Assembly: GCF_003432385.1 (NCBI RefSeq)
Contig: NZ_CP031841.1
Location: 4,135,549 to 4,199,548, forward strand
Origin: Breoghania sp. L-A4
GTDB taxonomy: Bacteria; Pseudomonadota; Alphaproteobacteria; Rhizobiales; Stappiaceae
DNA: 64,000 nucleotides
Reading direction: 5' to 3'
Position numbers and translations under genes: made by a program. The notes beneath the pieces were generated by a model, which saw only the letters and a program-made list of their open reading frames with translations, ran no database searches and was not told the origin of the DNA. Positions within the stretch are counted from its first letter, which is position 1; each line of letters opens with the position of its first letter. This document shows positions 18,451 through 27,350 of the stretch, one piece after another.

Positions 18451-19212
18451 ATGCCGAGCCGTTCGCTCCTCCTGAAATTCCTGTCGGCTGTGCTTGTCTT
18501 TGGCGCATGGGAAATCGCAGGCCGGATTCCGGTCAGCTATGCCTTTCCAACCTTCAGTGACTCCATGGTCGCGCTCGTCAGAATGGCGATCGACGGCACC
18601 TTGTGGGTCGCCTATATCGAGACGCTGCAGCCGCTTGTAGTCGGTGTCGGAATTTCCGCGTTTCTCGGAATCGGCCTCGGTCTCTGGATCGGCCTGTCGA
18701 GCAAGTTCGACTGGCTGTTCTCACCGATCTTTGTGGTCATGCAGGCCGCACCTCTCGCGGCCCTGATCCCGCTTCTGGTGATGGCCTACGGCATCGGACT
18801 GACGTCAAAGGTCTTTGTCGTCTGCATCATGGCGATGCCCGTCATCGTCCTGAACACCAGCGGCGCGGTTCGCAATACGCCCGCCTCGTTCAAGGAAATG
18901 GGCCGCGCGTTTCTCGGATCCCGGTTCGACATCGTCCTGAAGATCATCGTCCCCGCCGCCTCGCCGCTGATCTTCTCGGGCCTGCGTCTGGGCATGTCGG
19001 CGGGCTTCATCGGCGCGATCCTGGCGGAACTGAAAATCACGCCGACCGGCGTCGGCGACATCATCACCTACAGCCGTTCGATTGCCGATTACCCAAGCAT
19101 GTACGCGGCGATCTTCTCGATCATCCTGCTCGCGATCCTGTTCCTGAACCTGCTCGAGCGTCTTGAAGTGTTTTTGTTTGAAGGAAATGTCCGTGGTTAT
19201 GCCTCAGATTAA
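18451..19212 (+). CDS. ABC transporter permease, NitT/TauT type
   Basis: 253 residues from ATG 18451, with GAGGAATAAATTG upstream. Six predicted membrane segments and the EAA-like coupling loop FKEMGRAFLGSRFDIVLKII (about residues 148-167) place it with SsuC/TauC-like permeases. It is one of two non-identical permeases in this importer, the other at 20008, so the membrane domain is likely a heterodimer; most TauT systems use a homodimer. Confidence 0.88.
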   Translation: MPSRSLLLKFLSAVLVFGAWEIAGRIPVSYAFPTFSDSMVALVRMAIDGTLWVAYIETLQPLVVGVGISAFLGIGLGLWIGLSSKFDWLFSPIFVVMQAAPLAALIPLLVMAYGIGLTSKVFVVCIMAMPVIVLNTSGAVRNTPASFKEMGRAFLGSRFDIVLKIIVPAASPLIFSGLRLGMSAGFIGAILAELKITPTGVGDIITYSRSIADYPSMYAAIFSIILLAILFLNLLERLEVFLFEGNVRGYASD

Positions 19213-19999
19213 AGAAGTCACCGGCGAGCTTGACGTGCCGAAGCCGGACAATGCCGTGGTCGCGCGGAACGTTTCCAAGACCTACGGCAAGACCGAGGCG
19301 CTCAAGGATCTCTCCTTGGAGTTTCCGCGTGGCCAGCTGACGTCCCTGCTCGGCCCCTCGGGCTGCGGCAAGACGACGTTGCTGAAGATCATCGCCGGGC
19401 TGCTGGAGCCGACGTCGGGAGAGATCGAGGTGAACGGGCAGCCGGTCGATGGACCGGGACCCGATCGCGCCTTCGTCTTCCAGGATTTCGCGCTGCTTCC
19501 CTGGGCGAGCGTGATCCGCAACGTGGCCTTCGGGCTGGAGCTGCGCGGCACGCCCAAGTCCGAGCGCGAGGCCATCGCGGAGAAATACATCAAGGACGTC
19601 GGCCTGGCCGGCTTCGAGAAGAGCTATCCGCACGAGCTTTCCGGCGGCATGCGCCAGCGTGTCGGCCTGGCCCGCGCGCTCTCCGTCGACGCGCAGGTCC
19701 TGCTCATGGACGAGCCCTTCTCCGCGGTAGACGAACAGACCCGGCGCAAGTTCCAGGAGGATCTGCTCAACCTGGTTCAGCACGAGAACAAGACGTTCAT
19801 CTTCGTAACCCACTCGATCGAAGAAGCCGTCTACGTGTCGGATCAGATCGCCATCCTGCTGCCGCGTCCCAGCCGGGTTTCGGAAATCATCCGGCCTGGC
19901 GGCTTCCGCCAGAAGGGAATCGACGGCATCCGCCGCGATCCCGAATACCTGGATATCGTCGACAAGATCTGGGCGTCCCTGCGCAGCTACGTGGAATAG
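19187..19999 (+). CDS. ABC transporter ATP-binding protein, NitT/TauT type
   Basis: About 270 residues. Walker A is GPSGCGKTTLL, the signature is LSGGMRQRVGLARAL, Walker B is VLLMDEPFSAVD and the switch His is in VTHSIEEA. The start is uncertain: GAAGGA lies just before ATG 19187, and GTG 19193 or ATG 19199 are alternatives; all overlap the end of the permease gene by 14-26 bases, indicating translational coupling. It energises import through the two flanking permeases. Confidence 0.9.
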   Translation: MSVVMPQIKEVTGELDVPKPDNAVVARNVSKTYGKTEALKDLSLEFPRGQLTSLLGPSGCGKTTLLKIIAGLLEPTSGEIEVNGQPVDGPGPDRAFVFQDFALLPWASVIRNVAFGLELRGTPKSEREAIAEKYIKDVGLAGFEKSYPHELSGGMRQRVGLARALSVDAQVLLMDEPFSAVDEQTRRKFQEDLLNLVQHENKTFIFVTHSIEEAVYVSDQIAILLPRPSRVSEIIRPGGFRQKGIDGIRRDPEYLDIVDKIWASLRSYVE

Positions 20000-20007
20000 G
20001 GGGTGAC

Positions 20008-20760
20008 ATGACCGTATATGGATACAAACTTCCGGCAATGTCGTCGCTGATCCTGTGGGGACTGCTGTGGGAGATCGTCGGTCAGGCAGATCTGACCTTC
20101 TTCATCCCGCCCTTGTCCGAAGTGTTCACGACCCTGCTTTCGATCATTGGAACCAAGCCCTTCCTGAAGGCTCTGTCGGAGACGGCATACGCGTTCAGCG
20201 CCGGCGTGATGTTCTCGATCGTGATCGGAATCCCGATCGGCATCCTGATGGGCAAGAACCGCCTGCTGGACGAACTGCTCCTGCCCTGGGTCAACATCTT
20301 CCTCAGCGCGCCGCTGACGGCGCTTGTTCCGGTGCTGATGGTGCTCTTCGGCTTCGGCATGAAGTCGATCATCATCACGACGTCGCTGTTCGCGATCTGG
20401 ATCATCATCCTGAATTCGCGGGCCGGCGTCATGCAGATCAACCGCTCGCTGGTCGAGATGGCACGCAGCTACGGCGCAAGCCCGCTGGATGCGTTCTTCA
20501 AGATCTACTTCTGGGCGGCCCTGCCGGAAATCCTTGGCGGCGTCCGCATCGGCGTCATCCGGGCGGTGAAGGGCGTGATCATCGGCCAGTTGCTGATCTC
20601 CATCGTGGGGTTCGGCGCGCTGTTCGAGCTCTACGCCAACAACTTCCTGATGGCCCACTTCTGGGCGGTGCTGCTGGTGCTCTTCGCGCTTGCCTTCACC
20701 GTCTCGGAGTTTCTCGCCTACCTGGAACGCCGGGTGGCCTATTACGCCGCAAGCCGCTAA
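20008..20760 (+). CDS. ABC transporter permease, NitT/TauT type (second)
   Basis: 250 residues starting 9 bases after the ATPase stop behind GGGGGTGAC. Six membrane segments are visible, with the coupling loop SLVEMARSYGASPLDAFFKIY (about 149-169). It is clearly a paralogue of, not a copy of, the permease at 18451, supporting a heterodimeric channel. It is the last gene of the importer operon, which ends at a strong terminator 25 bases downstream. Confidence 0.88.
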   Translation: MTVYGYKLPAMSSLILWGLLWEIVGQADLTFFIPPLSEVFTTLLSIIGTKPFLKALSETAYAFSAGVMFSIVIGIPIGILMGKNRLLDELLLPWVNIFLSAPLTALVPVLMVLFGFGMKSIIITTSLFAIWIIILNSRAGVMQINRSLVEMARSYGASPLDAFFKIYFWAALPEILGGVRIGVIRAVKGVIIGQLLISIVGFGALFELYANNFLMAHFWAVLLVLFALAFTVSEFLAYLERRVAYYAASR

Positions 20761-20784
20761 AGGTCCGGCGCCACAAGATCAAAG

Positions 20785-20813
20785 GAGCAGGCCCGAAACG
20801 GCCTGCTCTTTTT
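20785..20813 (+). terminator. Rho-independent terminator
   Basis: A perfect 9-bp stem (GAGCAGGCC with GGCCTGCTC) around a 6-base loop is followed directly by five T. It ends the ABC importer operon and separates it from the convergent sensor kinase gene at 20845. Confidence 0.9.
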
Positions 20814-20844
20814 CATTTCATGGCGCTCTTTCATTGCCGGGCGT

Positions 20845-23468
20845 TCAGACTCCGTCGCGCGCCTCCGCATCGCGCAGCAGCGCACGGTTCAACGCCCGCG
20901 CCAGCTCGATCCGCCGGAACGGCTTGCGCAGCAGGATGGCGTCCTCGCCGAGCTCCGCGGCGCCGACGCGCGCCGTCTCCGCGTAACCGGTCATGAAGAC
21001 CACCGACAGCGTCGGAGACAGCGTCCGCGCGCGCCGCGCCACATCGGCGCCCGGCATGCCGTTGGGCAGACGGATGTCGGTCAGCAGGAGGTCGAACTCC
21101 GCGCCCTGCTCCAGAATGGCGATCGCCTCCGGACCATCCGCCGCCACGGTCACGCGGTAGCCGAGGCGCTCGAGCGATTCCGCCGCGATCCGGCGCATAT
21201 CCGCGTCGTCCTCGACAACCAGGATGTCCTCAGCGCCGGCCGCGACGTGCCTGATCGGAACATTATCGCTGTCGATGAGAGCGTCATCGTCGAGTTTCGG
21301 CAAATACAGCACCACCGTTGTGCCCTCACCCGCGACGCTCGACAGCGACACCCCGCCGCCGGACTGCAGCGCGAAACCGTAGACCATGCTGAGCCCAAGC
21401 CCGGTGCCGGCTCCCACGTCCTTGGTGGTGTAGAACGGTTCGAACGCATGCGCGACCACGTCCTTGGACATGCCCTCGCCATTGTCCGTGACGGCGATCG
21501 AGACATAGTTGCCCGGCGGCAGCTCCAGTTCGCCGGCGACAATCGGGTCGTTCACATCCGCGTTGGTGGTGACAATCGACAAGTGCCCCCGTCAGGCATG
21601 GCGTCCCGGGCGTTCAGCGCGAGATTGAGAAGCGCGTTCTCCAGCAGCGGCCGGTCCACCAGAGAGCGCCAAAGGCCCGTGTCGTGACGGATCGTCAGCG
21701 TGATGGACTCGCCCAGCGTGCGCCGCAGCAGCACGGCGAACTCGGACAGGTCCGTATCCAGCTGCGTCGGTTCCTGTCTCAACGGCTGCCGGCGCGAGAA
21801 CGCCAGCAACTGCCGGGTCAGGCCCGCGCCGCGCGCACCCACCCGCGCGATCGCCTGCAACAGCTCCTCGCGCTCGGACGCCTTCAGATCCGGCTCCTCC
21901 AGCAGCAGCTCGACATTGCCCAGGATCACGCCGAGCAGATTGTTGAAATCGTGCGCCACGCCGCCCGTGAGCTGGCCCAGCGCTTCCATCTTCTGTGACT
22001 GGCGCAGCCGCTCCTCGAGCATCCGCCGCTCGGTGACATCGATGCCGAGAGCGAGAAATCCCTCCACCGTGCCGTCCTCGCCCTTTTGCGGCACGAACCG
22101 CAACTCGACGTTCCGGGTCTTGCCGTCCGGATAGGTCAGGACCTCCGAGAACGCCTGCGTCTCGCCGCGCAAGACGCCGATCAGCCGCGGCTGGAGCCGG
22201 CTGGAGACCTCCGGATCGAAAACCTCGGCGGCATTCATCTGCAGCACGTCCTCGGGTGTACGGCCATACCAGATCGTGGCCTCCCGGTTGGCGAAACGAA
22301 ACCGCATGGAGCGGTCCACGTAGAGCACCAGCGCGGGCAGCGAGTCCGCGACAAGACGCAGGTTCTGCTCGCTCTCGCGCAGCGCCTCGGCGGCGGTCCG
22401 CTGCGCGGTGATGTCGCGGGCAATCCCCTCCACGCCGACGAAGACGCCATCCTCGTCGCGGATCATGCGCGCCGTGGTCGACACCCAGACCAGGGCGCCA
22501 TCCTTGCGGCGCAGCCGCTCCTCGTACCCCTGTATCAGGCCACCTGAATCACGGAAGGCCGCGAGAAAACGCGGGCGCCCGGCGGGGTCGGCATAGACGT
22601 CGGCAAGCTGCTTGCCGATCATCTCGGGCATGGTGTACCCCAGCAGCGTCTCCGCGGAGGGCGACACCATGACAATGCGCCCTTCCACATCCGTGCGGTA
22701 GTAGGTGTCCACCATGTCATCGAGGATCGCCCGGTAGCGCCGCTCGCTGGCTTCCACCTCCTCACGGCTCGCCCGCACCGCATCCTGCGAGAGCTTCAGC
22801 CGGCCACGCAACTCGTTGAAGGCCGAGACCAGCATGTCGAGTTCGTCGCGATGCTCGGGCGGATTGGGTTTGCGTTCCAGCCGCATGGGTATCCCCATGT
22901 TCTCTGGATCCAGCGCCGTGAGATAGCCGGCGATCCCGTGCACGTGCCGGGTCATCAACTGGTAAAAGATGAAGAACATGAAGATCGCGACCAGGAAGGT
23001 CTGGACGATCGTCCACAGCAGGATCGCCCGCGCCTGACCAAACAGGCGCGAATAGACGCTGGTCATATCCGCGGAGATGGCGAGGTCGCCGATATGCAGC
23101 GCGTCGCCGCGATAGCTGTACTCGATGGGGTAAACCCGCATGAGCGTGGCGTCGGGATTGTCGGCCGCGCCCGCGCTCACCAGCACCCTTTCGCCTTCAA
23201 GAACGCTGACTTCGGTGAAATCCTGATGCTTCGCGATCGCCCGCACCAGATTGTTGAGCTGCGCGAGGTCCTGCACCCAGAGCGCCAGCGCGATGGCCCC
23301 TTCGGCGTCGCGTTTGCCGTCAAGAAACGCCGCCTCGAGATCCGAGCGGCTGGCCTTGTATTCGGTGTAGACCTGGACGGCGCCGCTCAGGACGCCGATG
23401 AGCAAGCTGAAGGCGACGATGTAGTAGATCATCGTGCGCACGACCCGTTTCGGGTATTGCTTCCCCAT
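20845..23468 (-). pseudogene. Hybrid sensor histidine kinase (PAS-PAS-HisKA-HATPase-REC), one frameshift
   Basis: Two frames join into one kinase of about 874 residues. The first (23468-21552) has a membrane segment (about 10-32), a periplasmic sensing domain, a second segment (about 147-170), a HAMP-like linker, two PAS domains (about 243-360 and 370-480) and HisKA with the phosphorylated His in GGVAHDFNNLLG. The second (21582-20845) continues with the HATPase G1/F/G2 boxes (VTDNGEGM, GTGLGLSMVYGF) and a receiver domain with an aspartate in LLLTDIRLPNG. They break at five C on the plus strand (21586-21590): one more base would read MPDGGHLSIVTTN. No separate response regulator gene is adjacent, so the attached receiver must pass the phosphate on. 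Confidence 0.82.
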
Positions 23469-23690
23469 TGATCATCACCTGATCATCGCCGAATGACTGC
23501 CAGGCGAAGCGGCATCCCTTCGCCCGGCGCAGCTCCGGGCGGAACGGTCCCCAATCTGGGTCAATCGCGCCGCGAAGCAATCACTATAATTGCGTACGGA
23601 CGACGCGCAATCGAGGGAAAGTGCGTTGTCCGGACACGATGCCGTCGCAGAAACACGGGTGCCGGGACGGCCTCGCGAGACAGCACCCGG

Positions 23691-24518
23691 TCAACGGCCG
23701 CCGCGCGCCGCGGGAAACGACGCCCGCACGATGGCGTCATAGGCGCCGCTGGCCTTCATCTCGCGCAGCACATCGGCGAGCGGGCCGGCCAGATCGGCAT
23801 GCCGAACATTCAGATAGACGTAGATATCCGGCCGTATCAGCACATGATCCTGCACATGATGCGTCTTCTCGAGGCGCCGCCGGCGCAAGTTGCGCAGGCC
23901 AACCTGACGCTCGATGATGATGTAGTCCACACGCGCGCGCTGCAGCATCTGGAACAATTGCCCGATCGTGTCGACCTCCACCGTCGTCGCGATTCCGGAG
24001 AGCCTCTGTTCGGCGATCTTGAGGCCGTTGAGGAAGCCGACGGCACGGCCCTTCAGCGCGCTCCAGCCGTCGATCGGCGGCGTATCCTTGCGCGCAATGA
24101 CGACGAACTCCGCCTGATAATAGCTCTCCGGAACCCGCACCAGACCTGAATAGCGCGCCTCGAGACCGGCCACGCGGAACAGATCGCCGTCATCGATGCC
24201 CGCGTTGGTGTTCATCAACGCGCGCTCCGCCGGAAGGCGCGTGATCGTGATGCCGACGCCAAGCCTGGCGAAGGCCTCGGCAAACAGCCTGTCGAGAAAT
24301 CCCGGCGCGCCGTCCCGGGTGCGGGAGAAGGGCGGTCCCACGGCGGTGACCATATGAAGCGTTCTTGCGGCCGGTTGCGCGGCATCCGGTTGCGCCCGGG
24401 CGAGGATCGGGGACAGCGGAAGGGTCAAGACGAAGACGAGCAGCAGCCACGCCGATCCGCCCCGCCCGTGTCGCGGGGATCGAGCCCTCGCGAAATGCCC
24501 GCACCGGGCCATCAACAT
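23691..24518 (-). CDS. Periplasmic substrate-binding protein, family 3-like
   Basis: 275 residues with an N-terminal signal segment (about 22-42, ending near ARAQP), then the type 2 binding fold: VTAVGPPFSRTRDGAPGFLDRLFAEAF, RLPAERAL and GWSALKGRAVGFLNGLKIAEQ. The family-3 fold binds amino acids and similar small solutes. No permease or ATPase is nearby; its upstream neighbour position relative to the sensor kinase (same strand, about 220 bases before it) suggests it may present a ligand to the kinase rather than feed a transporter. That is inference from context. Confidence 0.72.
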   Translation of the reverse strand: MLMARCGHFARARSPRHGRGGSAWLLLVFVLTLPLSPILARAQPDAAQPAARTLHMVTAVGPPFSRTRDGAPGFLDRLFAEAFARLGVGITITRLPAERALMNTNAGIDDGDLFRVAGLEARYSGLVRVPESYYQAEFVVIARKDTPPIDGWSALKGRAVGFLNGLKIAEQRLSGIATTVEVDTIGQLFQMLQRARVDYIIIERQVGLRNLRRRRLEKTHHVQDHVLIRPDIYVYLNVRHADLAGPLADVLREMKASGAYDAIVRASFPAARGGR

Positions 24519-24619
24519 CCCGCCCGCTCCTCTCTCGGCGTCGCTTGCGGATCACCGGAGCGCCGGAATCCCGCCCCGGCGGCCCCGAAATCGCAATTGG
24601 ACCGTCTCCCTCGCCGCGC

Positions 24620-25858
24620 CTATCGCAGGCGCGCCAGCAGGTCCGGGGTCGGATAGGCGTCCGCCGGCAGGCCGAGCTGCTGCTGAACGGACCGCACCGC
24701 CGCACGTGTCATGGCGCCAATCGTGCCATCGACACCACCGACATCATATCCCTTGCTCACGAGCAACTGCTGGAGTTGTTTCGTCTCCGCCGCACTCAAC
24801 GCGGTCACCTCCGCGTTGCCGCGGCTGCGCGGCGGAGCACCCGCAAGCCGGGTGGCGAAATACGCCGCCGTCGTCGCATAGACGAACGACTGGTTCCACT
24901 CCAGGTAGATATCGAAGTTGCGGTAGGCGATGAAGGCGGGACCGTTGCGTCCCATGGGCAGCAACAGCGCCACCGGCGTACCGTCGCCCGGCAGTGCGCT
25001 GCCGTCGGCGCGGGTCACGCCCCAGGACTTCCATTGCGAGCGCGGCAGGCGGATCGACAGGTCGGCCTGTTCCCAGGGCATCGATCGCGGCACCCGCACT
25101 TCCTCCAGCCACGGCTCGCCCGCGTGCCAGCCGAAATCCTTGATCAGCCGCGCGCCCGACGCCAGCACATCCGCCTCGCTGCGCAGCAGGTCGCGGCGGC
25201 CGTCGCCGTCGTAATCCACCGCCAGGCGCATATAATCGGAGGGCAGGAACTGAAGCTGGCCAAGCTCGCCGGCCCAGGCGCCGACCATCTGCCGAGCCGT
25301 CAGATCGCCGTGGTCGATGAGCCGCAGCGCGTCCATCAACTGCGGCCGGAACAGCTCCGGCCGGCGGCAGTCATAGGCCAGCGTCGCCAGAGACCGCAGC
25401 ACCGGCAGATCGCCGATGTTGGCGCCGAAATCCGTCTCCAGCCCCCAGAACGCCGTGATCACCGGCGCCGGTACCCCGTACTCGCGCTCCAGCGCGGCGA
25501 AGATCTTGGCATAGGTCTTCATCCGCTTGGCGCCGTGCTGCATGCGGTATTTGGCCACCATGCGGTCGGAAAACGTCAGAAAGCTTTGCGAAAAGACGCC
25601 CTGGGCGCGGTCCTTGCGCACGATTTCGGGCGCATAGGTCATGCCGTCCAGCGCCGAGGAAATGGCGTGCGCGGAGATGCCCTGCGCCCTCGCCTCCGCC
25701 TTGAAGTCCGCCAGCCAGCGGTCAAAATTCGCGGTGTTGCGGCAGCCAGCAGCCTGCGCGGTCACGGCGCTCGCAACGAGGCTCGCGCCCAGCGCGAGGC
25801 CCGCGATTGCGGCCCGCAAACGGGCCCCCGCCGTCATTCCTGTCCGCCCGTGCCGCAT
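24620..25858 (-). CDS. Lytic murein transglycosylase, MltB-like with peptidoglycan-binding domain
   Basis: 412 residues. A signal peptide ends at TAQA-A (about 36). The SLT_2/MltB catalytic domain covers about 42-335, with the catalytic Glu in the stretch ITAFWGLETDFG and the EF-like loop VDYDGDGRRDL. A PG_binding_1 domain with KGYDVGGVDGTIGAMTRAAV closes the protein (about 350-412). It cleaves the MurNAc-GlcNAc bond with formation of anhydroMurNAc in the periplasm. No lipobox is seen, so it is probably soluble. It stands alone between the binding protein and the hemerythrin gene. Confidence 0.92.
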   Translation of the reverse strand: MRHGRTGMTAGARLRAAIAGLALGASLVASAVTAQAAGCRNTANFDRWLADFKAEARAQGISAHAISSALDGMTYAPEIVRKDRAQGVFSQSFLTFSDRMVAKYRMQHGAKRMKTYAKIFAALEREYGVPAPVITAFWGLETDFGANIGDLPVLRSLATLAYDCRRPELFRPQLMDALRLIDHGDLTARQMVGAWAGELGQLQFLPSDYMRLAVDYDGDGRRDLLRSEADVLASGARLIKDFGWHAGEPWLEEVRVPRSMPWEQADLSIRLPRSQWKSWGVTRADGSALPGDGTPVALLLPMGRNGPAFIAYRNFDIYLEWNQSFVYATTAAYFATRLAGAPPRSRGNAEVTALSAAETKQLQQLLVSKGYDVGGVDGTIGAMTRAAVRSVQQQLGLPADAYPTPDLLARLR

Positions 25859-26110
25859 CGCATCCTCCTCAAACGATTGTCCGCAATCCCGTTGCGCAAA
25901 TCAGTGCCGCAAATCAGTGCCACAACTGTGCCAGCCCACCCCCGACAGTCAAGGGCCGCGGCGACGGCCGCCGCGATGCTCGGGATGCAACAGACTGTCC
26001 CCGATCGCGCCGATTGCCTGAGACGCGCTGCCGTCGCACACTGCGCCGCGCGACGGCCTTGGAGACGGCCCGGGGTACAATCGTCACGCCCATGCAATGA
26101 GGACATCGTT

Positions 26111-26686
26111 TTGACGCTCGATCTGAACACCCGCACCGGCTGGCCCGAGGACCTGCGCTTTCTGGTCGACCGCTATCCCCGCGACACCTGGCAGGCGCAC
26201 GGAAATCTGGGCTCCATGGCCCGTTTCTGGCTGCAGCGCCACGACATGTTCCGTGAACTCGGCGGCATGCTCAAGGAGGGCACCCACGCCTTTCGCGAGG
26301 GCGAAACCTCGGCCGATCAGTTCCAGGCCTGGCTCGTGCCCCGGCTGCAATTCTTTCTCGGCCAGTTGCACGAACACCACAACATCGAGGACCATCACTA
26401 TTTCCCGGTGTTCCAGGCGGCGGAAAAGCGGCTGGCGCGCGGGTTCGACGTGCTCGAGAGCGACCACGAGACCATCCACCAGGCGCTCGCCGCCAATGCC
26501 GACAGCGCCAACCAGCTGCTGGGCGCGCTGCACAAGTCCGGCGACGCGCGGCGTTTTGCCGCCGACCGCTACGCGGATGTGAGCGACGCCCTGCTGGGCC
26601 AGCTGATGCGCCATCTCAACGACGAGGAAGACCTGATCATCCCGCTGATTCTGGACCGCGGTGAGCCGGCCCTCGGCGTCGGCTGA
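26111..26686 (+). CDS. Hemerythrin-like HHE domain protein
   Basis: 191 residues from TTG 26111, chosen because GAGGA lies 8 bases upstream; no ATG is available in frame nearby although the frame stays open far upstream. The di-iron ligands expected for an HHE domain appear in order: HDMFREL, the triplet EHHNIEDHHYFPVF, ESDHETIHQAL and HLNDEEDLIIP. Such proteins bind oxygen or NO-related species or protect iron centres. It lies on the plus strand next to the homoprotocatechuate genes, whose dioxygenase needs iron and oxygen, but no link is proven. Confidence 0.8.
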   Translation: MTLDLNTRTGWPEDLRFLVDRYPRDTWQAHGNLGSMARFWLQRHDMFRELGGMLKEGTHAFREGETSADQFQAWLVPRLQFFLGQLHEHHNIEDHHYFPVFQAAEKRLARGFDVLESDHETIHQALAANADSANQLLGALHKSGDARRFAADRYADVSDALLGQLMRHLNDEEDLIIPLILDRGEPALGVG

Positions 26687-26883
26687 GCCCTGGCCGCCGC
26701 ATCATTGGCAGCCCCGCTTGCGCACAGCGGGGCGCCGCCGTCCGGCGCGGGGCGCATTTTGGGGTTGATTGATCCGGACGACCCGGCTCATCATGGCGAC
26801 CACACCGTTGCCGCCGGGGCGACGCCCCCCGTCCCATCATGCTTGCCGGAGTCCCGTTGTTATCTGTTGCTGCGCCTATTAAA

Positions 26884-26895
26884 TTAACATGTTAA
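26884..26895. promoter_or_regulatory. Palindrome before the homoprotocatechuate operon, possible HpaR operator
   Basis: TTAACATGTTAA is a perfect 12-bp palindrome 42 bases upstream of the isomerase start, in an AT-rich promoter-like stretch. A related motif TAACCTGTTA occurs at 30453-30462 on the way to the MarR-family regulator gene. MarR proteins usually bind such AT-rich palindromes, so a shared operator is plausible. Confidence 0.45.
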
Positions 26896-26937
26896 AGTTC
26901 AACTCTGCGTTTCACGAACCGCGATGAGGGAGGTCTC

Positions 26938-27315
26938 ATGCCACACATCACCCTGGAATATTCCGCAAATCTGGCGGAAGCGATCGATGTGCAGGGCGCC
27001 GTCGACGCGCTGCATCTGGCCGCTGCCGGATCGGGCCTGTTCGATATCGGCGCCATCCGCACCCGCGCCGCAAGACGCGAACAGTATCGCGTCGGCGACG
27101 GCGATCCGGCCAACGGCTTCGTGCAGGTGATCGCGCGCTTCCGCGAAGGCCGCGATCCGGCGCAGGTCGAGGCGCTCGGCGAGGCGTTGTTCGCCAGCCT
27201 CAACACGGCCCTCGCCAGGGCTTATGACACTCACCCCCTCGCGGTGACCCTCGAGTTGCACGAGATCACCCAGCGGACCTTCCGCCGCAACACAGTCAAG
27301 GACCGGAACGGCTGA
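26938..27315 (+). CDS. hpaF: 5-carboxymethyl-2-hydroxymuconate isomerase
   Basis: 125 residues, the normal length of CHMI. The protein starts with MPHITLEYSANL; Pro2, which becomes the N-terminus after Met removal, is the catalytic base of this tautomerase superfamily. The later stretch VQVIARFREGRD and the C-terminal VTLELHEITQRTFRRNT are typical. It isomerises CHM to OPET-related keto forms in the cytoplasm during 4-hydroxyphenylacetate breakdown. It is the first gene of an operon with the dehydrogenase (36 bases later) and the ring-cleavage dioxygenase. Gene naming differs between organisms (hpaF, hpcD). Confidence 0.85.
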   Translation: MPHITLEYSANLAEAIDVQGAVDALHLAAAGSGLFDIGAIRTRAARREQYRVGDGDPANGFVQVIARFREGRDPAQVEALGEALFASLNTALARAYDTHPLAVTLELHEITQRTFRRNTVKDRNG

Positions 27316-27350
27316 CCGCCGTGGCCCACAGCGACGCACAGGAACCGCAC

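Noticed and set aside
24365-26110. Long open leader of the hemerythrin frame
   Set aside because: It runs antisense through the lytic transglycosylase gene; the protein starts at TTG 26111 by ribosome site and domain extent.
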